From Bactrocera neohumeralis (lineage: Eukaryota; Arthropoda; Insecta; Diptera; Tephritidae): a stretch of DNA of 64,000 nucleotides. Below are positions 33,231 through 42,792 of this stretch, piece by piece; within the stretch, counting starts at the first letter, position 1, and each line of letters opens with the position of its first letter. The notes beneath the pieces were generated by a model, which was not told where the DNA came from, searched no databases, and saw only the letters and a program-made list of their open reading frames with translations. The translations under genes and the position numbers were made by a program. The stretch is taken from the NCBI RefSeq assembly GCF_024586455.1, contig NW_026089623.1, positions 5,577,367-5,641,366 of the forward strand, read 5' to 3'.

Positions 33231-34087
33231 AACTTTCGGCCCCGCAGGATGGCTTTCGCCAAAAATGATACAAAATCCTGATTCAAAAAATCTGAAGTTA
33301 TGTAGCCCGCTACTAAACGCCAAATAAGTGCATATGCACTAAAACATAAAATACAAAAAAATTTTCTCCAAAAGTCGAAAAATTGACACATTTTATACAC
33401 TATTGCCCCATAGACGCTTAAATTTTCAAATATAAATAAAATCAAAAAGGAAGTTAAGGGATCACAATACTCCCAATGCGATACATTGACGCACCTACGC
33501 TTACAAGCTAAGGTCGCTTTTAGCACATCTATCAAAGCGCTCCCATATGGGTGGGTTATGGGAATTAGCTACATAAAGCATCAAATTAAGTATGAAGAAT
33601 TCTCTACTCCACGAATCGAAGCCGTTCCCCATTCACGTCCACTCTCGCAAGATCCCTCTATTGTCACAGTCCTAACTCCAGGGCTAAGGAGTACCCATTC
33701 TGGCCATATCTGAGCCAGGCGTGGAGATACTATCCTTCAAAGAATAAATAAAATGCAAACCATTTCAGAAAAGGCAAAGAATACATTACCGGTATACCAA
33801 ACCGATAAAATAGGAAATTGTAAATAACCGCTAATAAAATGAAAAAAAAAACCAAATAACTTTTTTGCTATAATAATACAATAAGTCGTCAAAATACGTC
33901 AAAATACGCTTTTATTACTGCCTCAAGCGCCAATACTTACACAAAATACAATTTTCTATTAAAAGCAAAATCGCTTCTTACAGCTAATATTCTGCGCCCT
34001 CGGCTACTCCACCAACAGTAAGCCGAGTTGTATGTCTCAGATTATATATATAAAACTAGGCAAAATATTCGCCTAGGGGGCCCAGGA
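33231..34087 (+). pseudogene. Deleted pol remnant, stem-loop and polypurine tract of BEL-A
   Basis: Only scraps of pol are left: a piece matching LFDPAGWLSP near 33236-33280 and a piece of the integrase end (IEAV, RPLSQDPS, LTPG) near 33600-33700. An AT-rich stretch without the extra ORF follows. CTAGGC (34056) and GCCTAG (34071) can pair, then GGGGGCCCAGGA leads into the LTR. Confidence 0.7.
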
Positions 34088-34562
34088 TGTTTAAATGAGT
34101 TAAGGATCCACCCACTCTACTCGGTAAAACTGGCGCATCCTAATGCAACAGCGCAATTCACCACACCACACCAACACAACTCACCACCCCTGTTCCCACT
34201 CAACAAAAAGGATGGACAACGGGATGGGACTCACAATTCGATCTTCACAGTTCGCCCATCAACACTTCAACTTTCGCTATACACCGATTCGACTCTACAC
34301 TGCGCCGCGTAAGCACAAATTTTCGTTGTTTCGACACCCAACCCGCGCGCTGCAATTAACTCGCTTATACATCATATATGTACATATGTATGTACATACT
34401 CATGCACTAAATCGGATCAATCCAGCATTCATCATTCAACAACCAACTTTATACTTATCATACATTTTTATTTATAATGTGAAGTGTCAAAATTCATATT
34501 TTTAATTAAAGTATATTGTATTGAAAAATATAAAAGTATTTTTTCTTGCCCCCGTGTAAATA
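34088..34562 (+). repeat. 3' LTR of BEL-A
   Basis: 475 bases, TGTTTAAATGAG to CCCCCGTGTAAATA. It matches the 5' LTR and is followed by ACCT, the target copy. Confidence 0.9.
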
Positions 34563-34566
34563 ACCT

Positions 34567-34860
34567 GGTACCTGCATACTAGTTGCTGTCAGCGCATTTG
34601 TTGTAGCCCGTTTGCTGTTTACTGCTGCTTCTGCTGACTGCGCTTGCTTAGTCTCTCTTTCAGCTGATCGCTGAGATGATGAGTCATGGCCGTTAATTTT
34701 GTTTTTATAACAACTTGTGTGCACTGATTTCTATTTGTTTATTTTCTATTTAATCAATTGTTTTGTTTTTTTTTTTTTTTTAATTTTTGCTTGTTTGCGT
34801 TTGCTAATTAAAAACACGTCCGTACACCTTGAACACTGTAAGATTAATCAATAATTATTT
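34567..34860 (-). pseudogene. Jockey-like ORF1 element, 5' piece of the left copy
   Basis: The complement matches 36590-36990 of the right copy, with an internal loss of about 165 bases after GTTGTTAT. It holds the T-rich (A-rich on its own strand) leader and the ETKQAQSAEAAVN coding block. BEL-A separates it from the rest at 19815-21049. About 95 bases (GGTACCTGCAT...GTCTCT) are found on both sides of BEL-A, so the target was already doubled. Confidence 0.65.
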
Positions 34861-35727
34861 CTCTTTCCGACAGATTAGTTTCATTCCTTTTGGTTTCCAT
34901 TTTTTTAAATAATATTGAAACGCGTCACCAGCTCTAAAACAATTACTTGCATTAAAATGACATAGAACCTAAACAGAAAAAAGAAACATACTACAAGTAT
35001 ATGCATGGAAAGGAGCGGTATTTTCAATTCAAGCAAACTGAACGCAGACTTGCCTATGATTACTTGTTCTTGCACTAAAATACCTTTATCACAAAACTGA
35101 AAATAGGAATATATCGACTCGGAGAGGTTCTTCTCGTTTCAGACGGGCTTTTGGTATTGTATATATTCGCCATCTCCAGATGTTATACTTTAAATGCCGT
35201 TCAACAAGCTGGAGAAGTATTCGCTCCATAACTTCAGTACGTTTGGAACATCAGCCACTATATCACCTTTTTGAGTCATGCAAGAGAATTTCTCAGCATT
35301 ACCTTTGTCGCCGATCTTTTCAAGCTCTTCATACTCCCGCATTTCGGCATTTTTCTCCTTTGGTCTGCATAGGCGTCACGCTTCCCTCTTCGTGTGAGAT
35401 AGATAAAAGAGTAATGTGTGTTGTTAGTAGATTGATTACTGTATATACTGTATGGATCAGTTCATGGGTATCGAAAGTGTCGCAAACTTAGGTAAGGCTT
35501 CAGCTATCAAAGCGGCGAAGAATTGCCTGCGTCTGCGCTTGAGACTCCCAAAAGCCGTCATTACCAAATGGTAAAGTTCACAAAGCAATTTCTAATGGGT
35601 GGTTACAACTTCGCAAGGTTGAAAAGTATCATAAACCTACCCAAATACAAATGCCACTGACTACTGGCACCTGTTGAACGTGAGTATGGCCTATAGGTAA
35701 CCGTACACCAGAAAACATTGGGTTTTA
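34861..35727. other. Mostly unassigned, with one RTE-type fragment (35100-35395, minus)
   Basis: From 35100 to 35395 the sequence is a diverged, gapped match to the RTE-type elements (compare 52029-52270): GCTGGAGAAGT, CTATATCACCTTT and TCAAGCTCTTC blocks. The rest shows no gene. Confidence 0.5.
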
Positions 35728-36545
35728 TCATCGAATGCATTTCAATCAAAAAACTTTCCGATTCGATCAAAACATGTTATGTTAAAATCATTGAAACTAT
35801 GGAAAACAAAATTTTCGATTAGGTTGAACTCACTTATCCGTGGCTAATAGATTGCGCTTTTGTCGAGATCTATCCGTTGAAGAGTAAGTTGCGGAAATTT
35901 AAAAAGTGGTATATTTTTAAATACTTATGTGAAAAAATTGCTAAAGACGCCTCAAATTATGTTTACATGTGTATTTTACATACAAAAGAAAATAACATAC
36001 AAAAAAATCAATTTGAAGTATGTACATATTTAATGTATTTTCATAAAGATGAAAAAGATATGAAAAATTATTATTAGGTCTAATTATTGCATCCATTTCG
36101 ATCGAAAAACTTGACAATTCGATCGACAATTATAACGTTGAAGTCATTGAAACGAATGAAGTTTGCAATGCAGTTGAACTTACTTGCCGGTTCGTTAAAA
36201 TGCATTCCTTGGCTAATAGATGGCGCCAATTTCGAAATCATTGAAACCGCAAATTCTAAAATATTTGTCGGAATCTATCCGTTGATGAGTGAACTGCGCA
36301 AATTGACAAAAATTGAGCATTTGTAAGTATTTAAGTAAAAGAAATAGTTGAAGACGCATTAAATTATGTTTTAAATGTGTGATTTAGAGAGAAGAAACAA
36401 AAACACACCAACAAAAATAAATTTGATGTACTAGTGGATATAATGAAGATGCACCCAGACATAGGTAAAGGATTTTCTCAAAACCATCATAAGCGGACGA
36501 AATGGATAGAGCACCTGAAGTCCTGCAACCTCTCCACCGGTGTGT
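35728..36545 (+). repeat. Diverged tandem repeat of about 358 bases, two units, with a possible Myb/SANT fragment
   Basis: Unit 1 (35728-36070) and unit 2 (36086-36450) share CTATCCGTTGA, GCTAATAGAT and AAATTATGTTT blocks in the same order. Near its end unit 2 encodes KFDVLVDIMKMHPDIGKGF, which resembles the start of zeste-type Myb/SANT domains. Unit 1 encodes a matching but more decayed QFEVCTYLMYFHKD. Possibly a doubled exon of a dead gene. The family call is tentative. Confidence 0.4.
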
Positions 36546-36589
36546 GTAAGCTCTAATTAGCTCCGTGAATTCTGTGATTAAAACGCAAA

Positions 36590-38200
36590 TAAGCAAAAAT
36601 TAAAAAAAAAAAAAAAAAAAAATTGATTAAATAGAAAATAAACAAATAGAAATTAGTGCACACAAGTTGTTATGATTAAACATAAGCAAATTGTGCACGA
36701 AACAAAAAGTAGAAAAAAAATAATTATCAAACAAGCAAAAATGAGTGTTACTCAGCCTCACCAGCAAGGCCGTAGGCATTCTTTAAATGCCTACTTTAGC
36801 TTTGTCGAGCCAACAACAGCAACTCCTGGCAAAAACAAAATTAACGGCGATGACTCATCATCTCAGCGATCAGCTGAAAGAGAGACTAAGCAAGCGCAAT
36901 CAGCAGAAGCAGCAGTAAACAGCAAACGGGCAACAACAAATGCGCTGACAGCAACCAGTATGCAGGTACCAGCAAGCACACGGACAGCGAAGGAAAACAA
37001 AATGCGAGGTGAGAATGTACCAAGCAAAAAATGGCCGTCTGTGGTATTGATCGCTATATTAACGTTAAAAGGAAACTAAGTCCAGTTAAATCAGCGGTCA
37101 ATACCAAAAAATTTCAACCAGGCACGCCAAATGGTAAAAAGCCAGAAATCCTAAATTTGCCATACTAAGCCATGGTTCAGACGACAATGCGAAGGGTACC
37201 ACCACAGTCGTTAATTCTAAACCACCTCCAATATATTTGCGCGACCGTAGCAGTAATACTGTTGTTGCGAAATTAAGTGAAATGTAGGTACTAACAATTT
37301 CCATATAGCGCCTTTGAAAAAAGGGATTATAGATGAAACAAAAATTCAGTCCTACACTGAAAAAAGTTTCATGGAAATCGGTAAATTTTTGTCAAATAAA
37401 AACAATAATTACTATTCATACCAACTGAAGGGCTCAAAAGGCCTAGTTGTTGTCATAAAAGGTATAGAGTTTTCGGTAGACTCTATCGATGTGAAAGAAG
37501 CACTGGAAGAAGGTGGTTTTAGCGTTAAATCAGTAGTGAATATTTTTAACAGGAACAAAGTCCCACAACCAATGTTAAAAATAGAACTGATGCCTAATTG
37601 TAACCAACTAAAGAAAAATGAAATACACCCGATTTACAATTAAAATATCTGCTCCATCGCAGAATCACCGTTGAGGAACCACTTAAGAGAAATGGTCTAG
37701 TACAATGTACAAACTGCCAAGAATATGGACACACGAATGCAGATTGAACTCTACGCAGTGTCTGTGTGGTGTGTGGTGATCTACATCCTACTTCAAAATG
37801 TACTCTTAAAAAAGAGGATTTAAATAAAAAATGCAGCAATTGTGGAGGAAATCACACTGCTAACTACAGGGGTTGCCCTGTATATAAAGATTTGAAATCA
37901 AAGTTGTCACAGGGCATTCAAGCACGTCGTAACAAAATGTTGAATATTCCTCCTAATGAAAATATTGAGATCCCCGTCCATATTTCAAAACCAGTTAATA
38001 CTAATGACAATGCTACACAAGGGAGCTATGCAAAAGTGGTGAAAGGCAATACTGCACAAATGCAATTGCCAAAACCAACCAAATGGAAGCGTTGAAACTA
38101 TGATTTTCAACCTTACCCAATGTATGACACAATTTATGGCTTCAATGCAAAATATGATTCAAGAGATAGGCTGACTTCATAAACTCAGTTTGCAATGCAA
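36590..38200 (+). pseudogene. Jockey-like ORF1, right copy (with leader)
   Basis: The leader has an A-run at 36602-36621. The ATG at 36741 (AAAATGAGTGTTACTC) is a better start than 36672. The protein has SLNAYFSFVEP, the ETKQAQSAEAAVN block, then after a break at 37079 the RRM-like LVVVIKGIEFSVDSIDV (37314-37643), and after another break the knuckle CSNCGGNHTANYRGCP (37766-38095). A Met/Gln-rich tail (CMTQFMASMQNMIQEI) reads on in another frame to about 38175. A stop replaces a Cys or Trp codon near 37746. RNA-binding partner of a Jockey-group ORF2 that is absent here. Confidence 0.75.
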
Positions 38201-38337
38201 CACTGGAATGCATAGAATTCACAAATGCCTTTGCCTTATTTTTGGCAATGCAACTATTTTCAATGCGCAACAGATGTCGAATTTGGGCATTGTTTTCGTT
38301 TGTGATGCTTATGATTTTTTGGCGGTTGAAATGACGG

Positions 38338-38715
38338 ACATATTATGGTAAGTTAAATTTTTATACAAGAAATATTTATTTAAGTCTTAATTCACATAAT
38401 ATTATAATGATTGTAGTTATATGATGAAATGTATACTTATAGCGAAAAGAAGTGGAGTCACGAGAGGAAGAAGCTCCTTATAGAAGTACGTTTGCGACAT
38501 GAACCAGAATTTAGTGCAAAGAAGAAAAAAAGGAGCAATTTGGGAGCATTTCTTCTTTCTAAAGATGAAGCGACTAGATGTTTTATCAACATAATGGCCA
38601 CATATAAAAGAATCAAGAAACGTAACAACACATCTGGTCAGAGCTCTACAAACTGGGAATTTTTCGATGCCTTAGACGAGGTCTTCGGCAGCCGCAGTAG
38701 CGTTCTTGTGCTGCC
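38338..38715 (+). pseudogene. Trihelix / Myb-SANT-like gene, right copy, truncated
   Basis: An ATGACGGACATATTATG exon followed by GTAAGT (38349) and an acceptor near 38417 look like an intron, but the two exons do not join in frame. The second exon holds EKKWSHERKKLLIEVRLRHE, a KKKKRS run, TYKRIKKRNNTSGQSS and WEFFDALDEVFGS. At about 38715 the match to the left copy ends abruptly at a non-LTR fragment. The trihelix domain itself is nearly complete here. Confidence 0.6.
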
Positions 38716-38982
38716 TTGCAGCCACCTGCTTGGAGCGGAACCACTTCCTAGGAGCATCCAGAGGTCTTTCCTTAACTACTCGAAGACATCGTACAATACG
38801 TCGACCGGACTTCTGACGCAACTAACTTCCAACAGTTACTGACTGCAATTCACAGTGGAGCTATCAACACCTTCATCGGCTCCCTTGCAGTGAATGGCGT
38901 TCTTGGAGTCAAACCACCAACCATCGAAGACGAAGAGCTCGAGTTGCCGCAAGAAACACGAGTGACCCTAGCGCTGTTTCGT

Positions 38983-39568
38983 CAGGAATAAAGGGATGTT
39001 AAACTTATTCCAGTGTGAGAGCGCCTCAAAATTAGCGGTTTTTATAACATTTTCCATTATGGCCAGATTGAAAAAAATAATTATTTGTGGGCATTTAAAT
39101 TGAAACACCCCACATTTAATACGAATAAAAACTACTATATAGTTGTTGTTTATTATATGTAGAAACTATTTAAATCTTTTTAAAGAATATTATAACAACT
39201 GACTTTTGTCCTTTCAATACCCAATAATAGGATTTAAGCTTGTTAGCTCTCAATCATTAAATGTTTTTAATCATTTTCCATTGAAAATATACTATGATGC
39301 TTCAAATTACAAAACCTTTCATCAAATACCTTTAAATTTCACAAATTCATTTAATTTTCATTTTTATAAGTGGTCTTGAACGATGCAACTAATCCCTCCG
39401 TTTACATATTTTTTTGGTAAGATTTCAATCTGGCCATCGCTCGTTTCCAATTGCTAAACGTCAAAACCTACTGAACTCGATTAGCTGTCAAAGTTCAGTA
39501 GGTTTTGACGTTTAGCAATTGCTCTCTCACTTCCAGTGAGAGAGGAGTTAAAGATCTCTTTATCTCTG
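38983..39568 (+). mobile_element. hAT-type MITE B
   Basis: 586 bases between GTTTCGT copies at 38976-38982 and 39569-39575. Ends: CAGGAATAAAGGGATGTTAA and, as complement, CAGAGATAAAGAGATC, an imperfect inverted repeat with a CAG start as in hAT. A perfect inner palindrome (29-base arms) lies at 39450-39522. MITE A at 10391 is a shorter relative. Confidence 0.75.
39450..39522. repeat. Long perfect hairpin inside MITE B
   Basis: CAATTGCTAAACGTC...CTACTGAAC is followed after 16 bases by its exact complement GTTCAGTAG...GCAATTG, arms of 29 bases. MITE A keeps only one arm-like piece. A smaller palindrome, CTCTCTCAC TTCCA GTGAGAGAG, follows at 39522-39545. Confidence 0.85.
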
Positions 39569-39813
39569 GTTTCGTTCTGGATATTGTGGCAGGCTAAACT
39601 CCTACTAATCCAGAATAGACCCCCGACATATCTAGTACCGGGTCCGGCACTCGAAGTGTACTTCAGGCCGTTCGCGCAGCTGTCGCACTTGAATCAGCTG
39701 TTTATAAATTTGCTAAATAACAGTTCGTAGTATTGTTCACAAGTGTACAAAAGCGTTTTTCCAAAAGTGAACGCAATAAAACGTGATCAACGATAGAATT
39801 CAAACGTAATAGT

Positions 39814-40695
39814 GTGATTGCTTTATATTTAGCTAGAAAATCACAGCCAGCAATTGTTCGTGAACTCAAACACCTTAATGTGAATAAAGTTTTTATTTGT
39901 CGCATCATCACTCGTTACAATGATACTGGTAGCATCGCAAAACGCCATGGAAGTGGTCATCAAAAGACTGCAACGTCACGAAAGATAGTTTGGAAAGTGA
40001 AGAAGCCACTTGAGAGAAATCCACGAAGAAGTGCCAATAAAATGGCTAAAGAACTAAAAATATTAGCGGTCAAATTCCGAACATTGTGTTTTCTGAGGAC
40101 AAAATTTTTCCAATTGAGCAACTCGTAAACTCTCAAAACGATAGGGTTTACTTGACCGACCGTTCATACGAGAATCTAAATCATCGGTTGGCCACCAGGA
40201 GGCAGCACCCGCCGCAAATAATGGTTTGGGCCGCTGTCACCGCAGATGGGCGCTCTCCAATTGTTTTCATCGAACCTGGCGTCAAAGTAAATGCGACATA
40301 TTATCGAGAAAGTGTTCGGGAGGCTGGTTTGAAGCCGAGGGCAAACAAACATTTCGGTCGCAAGCCGTGGACGTTTCAACAAGACTCAGGACCGTCTCAC
40401 AAAGCGCGAGTGAACCAAGAAGGGCTGAAAAACAACGTTCCGAACTTCATTACGACCACACAATGACTCTCGAATTCACCAGATGCGAATCCAATGGATT
40501 ATGCTCTCTAGGCCATTTTGGAGAGCAAGGTCCGAAGTAAAAAATACACCAGTCTCGAGATGCTGAAGAAAGCCATTGTCAGTTAATGTGCCCAAATACT
40601 GGCAAGTCACATTCGGGCAGCTTCCGATTCGTTTTTTGACCGTCTCAAGGCCATAGTCAAAAGATGGTCATATCGACCAAAAGTGAATTGGTCCT
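39814..40695 (+). pseudogene. mariner-type transposase (DD37D)
   Basis: The N-terminal HTH part (39814-40060) has AIVRELKHLNVNKVFI and RYNDTGSIAKRHGSG. After a deletion and frame change the catalytic part starts VFSEDKIFPIEQ (first Asp), then WTFQQDSGPSHKA (second Asp), then SPDANPMDYAL (third Asp). The second and third Asp are separated by 37 residues. In this frame TGA, TAG and TAA interrupt the end, and two of them sit where Trp is expected. A cut-and-paste enzyme when whole; dead here. Confidence 0.8.
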
Positions 40696-40700
40696 GAATT

Positions 40701-40840
40701 TACCCCTACTCATTTAACACCCCTTTCGCTTTGGTCCGACCCCGTCGAAAAAGTACCTTTCCTGGGCCTTTCGCTAGATGACGTCGACGACAACCCTTAC
40801 CATCCTAACGGGGATTGATAAACCGGTACAACAACAACAA
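40701..40840 (+). repeat. 3' end of a related non-LTR element with (ACA)n tail
   Basis: About 140 bases matching 40913-40984 plus 42388-42457 of the interrupted element, including CCCCGTCGAAAAAG and GATGACGTCGACGACAAC, ending in ACAACAACAACAA. It is a 5'-truncated insertion inside the mariner. Confidence 0.75.
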
Positions 40841-41389
40841 CACTTCGAGTGCCGGACCTGCATACAACGTGTCCCTGCAAGATACTGACCACCTCTTTGC
40901 ATGCCCTGCCAACCCTACTCATCTAACACCCCTTTCCCTTTGTTCCGACCCCGTCGAAAAAGCACGTTTCCTGGTCCTCCCGTTGGCACGATTCCGATTA
41001 CTTTGGCGGCGGGGTAAAAAAAACGAATTTCCATATAAATGGGGTATGTGCGGATAGGGTAGCTTCTCCAGAGGAGGAATATCCGAAAATAATGTAAAAA
41101 TAACTAATATTTTTTGAAATATTCACGTTTAAAAATTCAAAAATTTGCACTAAGAAAACATGTTATGTCTCTATGTTTCTCTAAATTTTTTCACATTTTT
41201 GTCTTGTTATATTTAAATATACACTTTAAAGATTGAAATAAGTTCACATTTCACTTTTATTTTGTAATATTTTACCTATATTTATTAATTTAAAAATCAC
41301 TTAGAACACTCATCGTTGCAAAGGCTAGATTGTTTACAATTATGAGGAAAACGAGCGTTGCCACATCTCAAACACCAAATTTATAGGAT

Positions 41390-41485
41390 TCTTAACGATT
41401 TTTCTTTGTTTATATACATATGTATGTATATATACATATGTATACATATATACTATATATATGTATGTATATGTATAATATGCGA
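41390..41485. repeat. ACATATGT-rich low-complexity stretch
   Basis: TATATACATATGTATG units, self-complementary, typical of fly intergenic DNA. Confidence 0.7.
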
Positions 41486-41548
41486 TTTATGTTTAATAAA
41501 AATAAATAAGTAAAAATCTATAATAATATTGTAAAATTTATATCATAT

Positions 41549-41780
41549 CGGGGTGACTGAAGTACTTTCGCGTAGTACTCCTTTCTGCGTTGGCGGCCTT
41601 CGGCCGCGCTTTAAAAAATAACCCTGGTCGAGCGAATACCCGGGGTGACTGAAGTACTTTCGCGTAATACTCCTTTCTGCGTTGGCGGCCTTCGGCCGCG
41701 CTTTAAAAAAATAACCCTGGTCGAGCGAATACCCAGGGGTTACTGAAGTACTTTCGCATAGTACTCCTTTCTGCGTTAAA
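41549..41780 (+). repeat. Tandem array, about 92-base unit, 2.5 copies, with two palindromes per unit
   Basis: Units start at 41549, 41641 and about 41734. Each has GTACTTTCGCGTAGTAC (arms GTACT/AGTAC) and GCGGCCTTCGGCCGC (arms of 6). The third unit lacks the second palindrome. The same GTACTTTCGCGTAGTAC module is repeated at 55206-55500. Confidence 0.9.
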
Positions 41781-42538
41781 ATAAAAAAAATATATTGAGT
41801 TTCGTTATAAAGTGGTTATATTTTTAGGTTATCTTGCACTAATATTCAAACAAAGTTTGAGTTTTCATTACAAAATGGTTAAATATTATTATATAATATT
41901 AGTATATAATATTACATATTTGTTTATTAAATTAAATAAAGAACATATCCATATGAATGGATAGAGGAATTTTTGGGAAAAAAGGCATTTCAGCGAATTT
42001 CCTTATTATCACATGGCAGCGCTCCATTTCGTCGTAATTTTAGCACACACATGATGTTCACTACGAGTGTAAAATGTAATTTTTAAAATAAAGATTTCTT
42101 CGGTAAAAAAACTGTTAAAAGTGTAAAATGTGGATTTATTTAAAAGTTTATAGTTTAAATTAATTAATTTGAAGTGAAAAATGTGAGTAAAGTGTGTTTA
42201 ATGCGGTAAAATAGCTTGTTGAAATGCTCGAATTTTGGCAATTTTTGAACTTTAAGGTCGAATATCTCGTAAACTAAGCGTTTGCGGTACCTATAACCCT
42301 ATATATTTTTTAATCAGGAGGACTTCCTCTTTCCAACGGTACCTTCAAATCGCGGCGCCAAAGAAATCGGAATTGTGCCCTCCCGTTAGATGACGTCGAC
42401 AACTTGGATAACCCGTACCATCTTAACGGGGATTGATAACCCGGTACAACAACAACATGCAACTACGTCGCCATTTGTTACTTTATGTTCTGTAACTACT
42501 GTCCCTTATCATCGTATATTGAGAAAATAAGAGGCCCT

Positions 42539-42792
42539 GGGGGCCTATTCTGTAACTCGATTCGAAAATGTATTCTATTCGAAACTCGGATCTACTTTAT
42601 CATTATGCGAAAGTTGTACCACCCTGTGCCAGAAAAAATACGCACAATATTCGTTTTTGCTTTCTACAACTCAAAAGCTAACGAATATTTTATTCGAAAA
42701 TTGGCTTGAAAATCCGAAAATCGAGTTACAGAATATAAAAAATCCGAATTCGAGTAAATTGATTTTCGATTCGAGTTACAGAATAGGCCCCC
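42539..42792. mobile_element. MITE with 30-base inverted ends
   Basis: GGGGGCCTATTCTGTAACTC at the left and its complement at the right (ending 42792), with arms of about 30 bases. Starts like GGGCCTATTCTGTAAC are common in Harbinger-type MITEs, but I find no clear 3-base target copy. Confidence 0.65.

Larger units (their letters stand above)
21050..34562 (+). mobile_element. BEL-A: complete-ended BEL/Pao element with three nested insertions
   Basis: LTRs at 21050 (split) and 34088-34562 match closely over 470 bases and are flanked by ACCT at 21046-21049 and 34563-34566. A primer site follows the 5' LTR (26820) and a polypurine tract precedes the 3' LTR. Inside, a LOA element (21518-26803), a gypsy-type LTR element (27469-29407) and a short TIR element (30311-30985) are later insertions. 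With these removed, BEL-A is about 5.6 kb with gag and only scraps of pol, so it is non-autonomous. Confidence 0.9.
39638..40862 (+). mobile_element. Tc1/mariner element (DD37D, maT-like)
   Basis: Inverted ends GGTCCGGCACTCGAAGTGT (39641) and its exact complement (40842-40860) lie inside TA copies at 39636-39637 and 40863-40864. Removing it restores the reading of the host non-LTR element. A short tail of another non-LTR copy (40701-40840) entered next to the right end. Confidence 0.85.
40985..42379 (+). mobile_element. Satellite-carrying TIR DNA element, copy 1
   Basis: Ends GGCACGATTCCGATTACTTT and, as complement, GGCACAATTCCGATTTCTTT. CTCCCGTT flanks both sides (40977-40984 and 42380-42387), or nine bases CCTCCCGTT if the shared C is counted, which makes 8 or 9 bases and fits P-type, hAT-type or Mutator-type families. 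No transposase is seen. The interior holds the 92-base tandem array at 41549-41780. The right half (from about 42000) matches the copy at 56890-57205. Confidence 0.8.
38715..42457 (+). mobile_element. 5'-truncated non-LTR retrotransposon, opened by three later insertions
   Basis: Host pieces are 38715-38982, 39576-39637, 40863-40984 and 42388-42457. Joined in order they read as the C-terminal end of ORF2: AIHSGAINTF, LPQETRVTLALFR, then GYCGRLNSY, RIDP, then a CPxC block, HLFACPANPTHLTPLSL, then the DD-rich end and a (ACA)n tail. The insertions are a hAT MITE, a mariner and a satellite-carrying TIR element, each with target copies. I recognise the C-terminal zinc-finger end as common in insect non-LTR elements but cannot fix the clade. 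Confidence 0.7.

Noticed and set aside
38338..38420. A clean spliced start exon (MTDILW) for the trihelix gene
   Set aside because: Donor and acceptor look real, but the two exons do not join in frame with any acceptor I could choose, so the exon is only mentioned and not modelled.
41549..41780. Possible CRISPR array
   Set aside because: Eukaryotic context, whole units repeat without unique spacers, no cas genes. It is a tandem satellite-like array. The same holds for 28671-29066 and 55192-55551.
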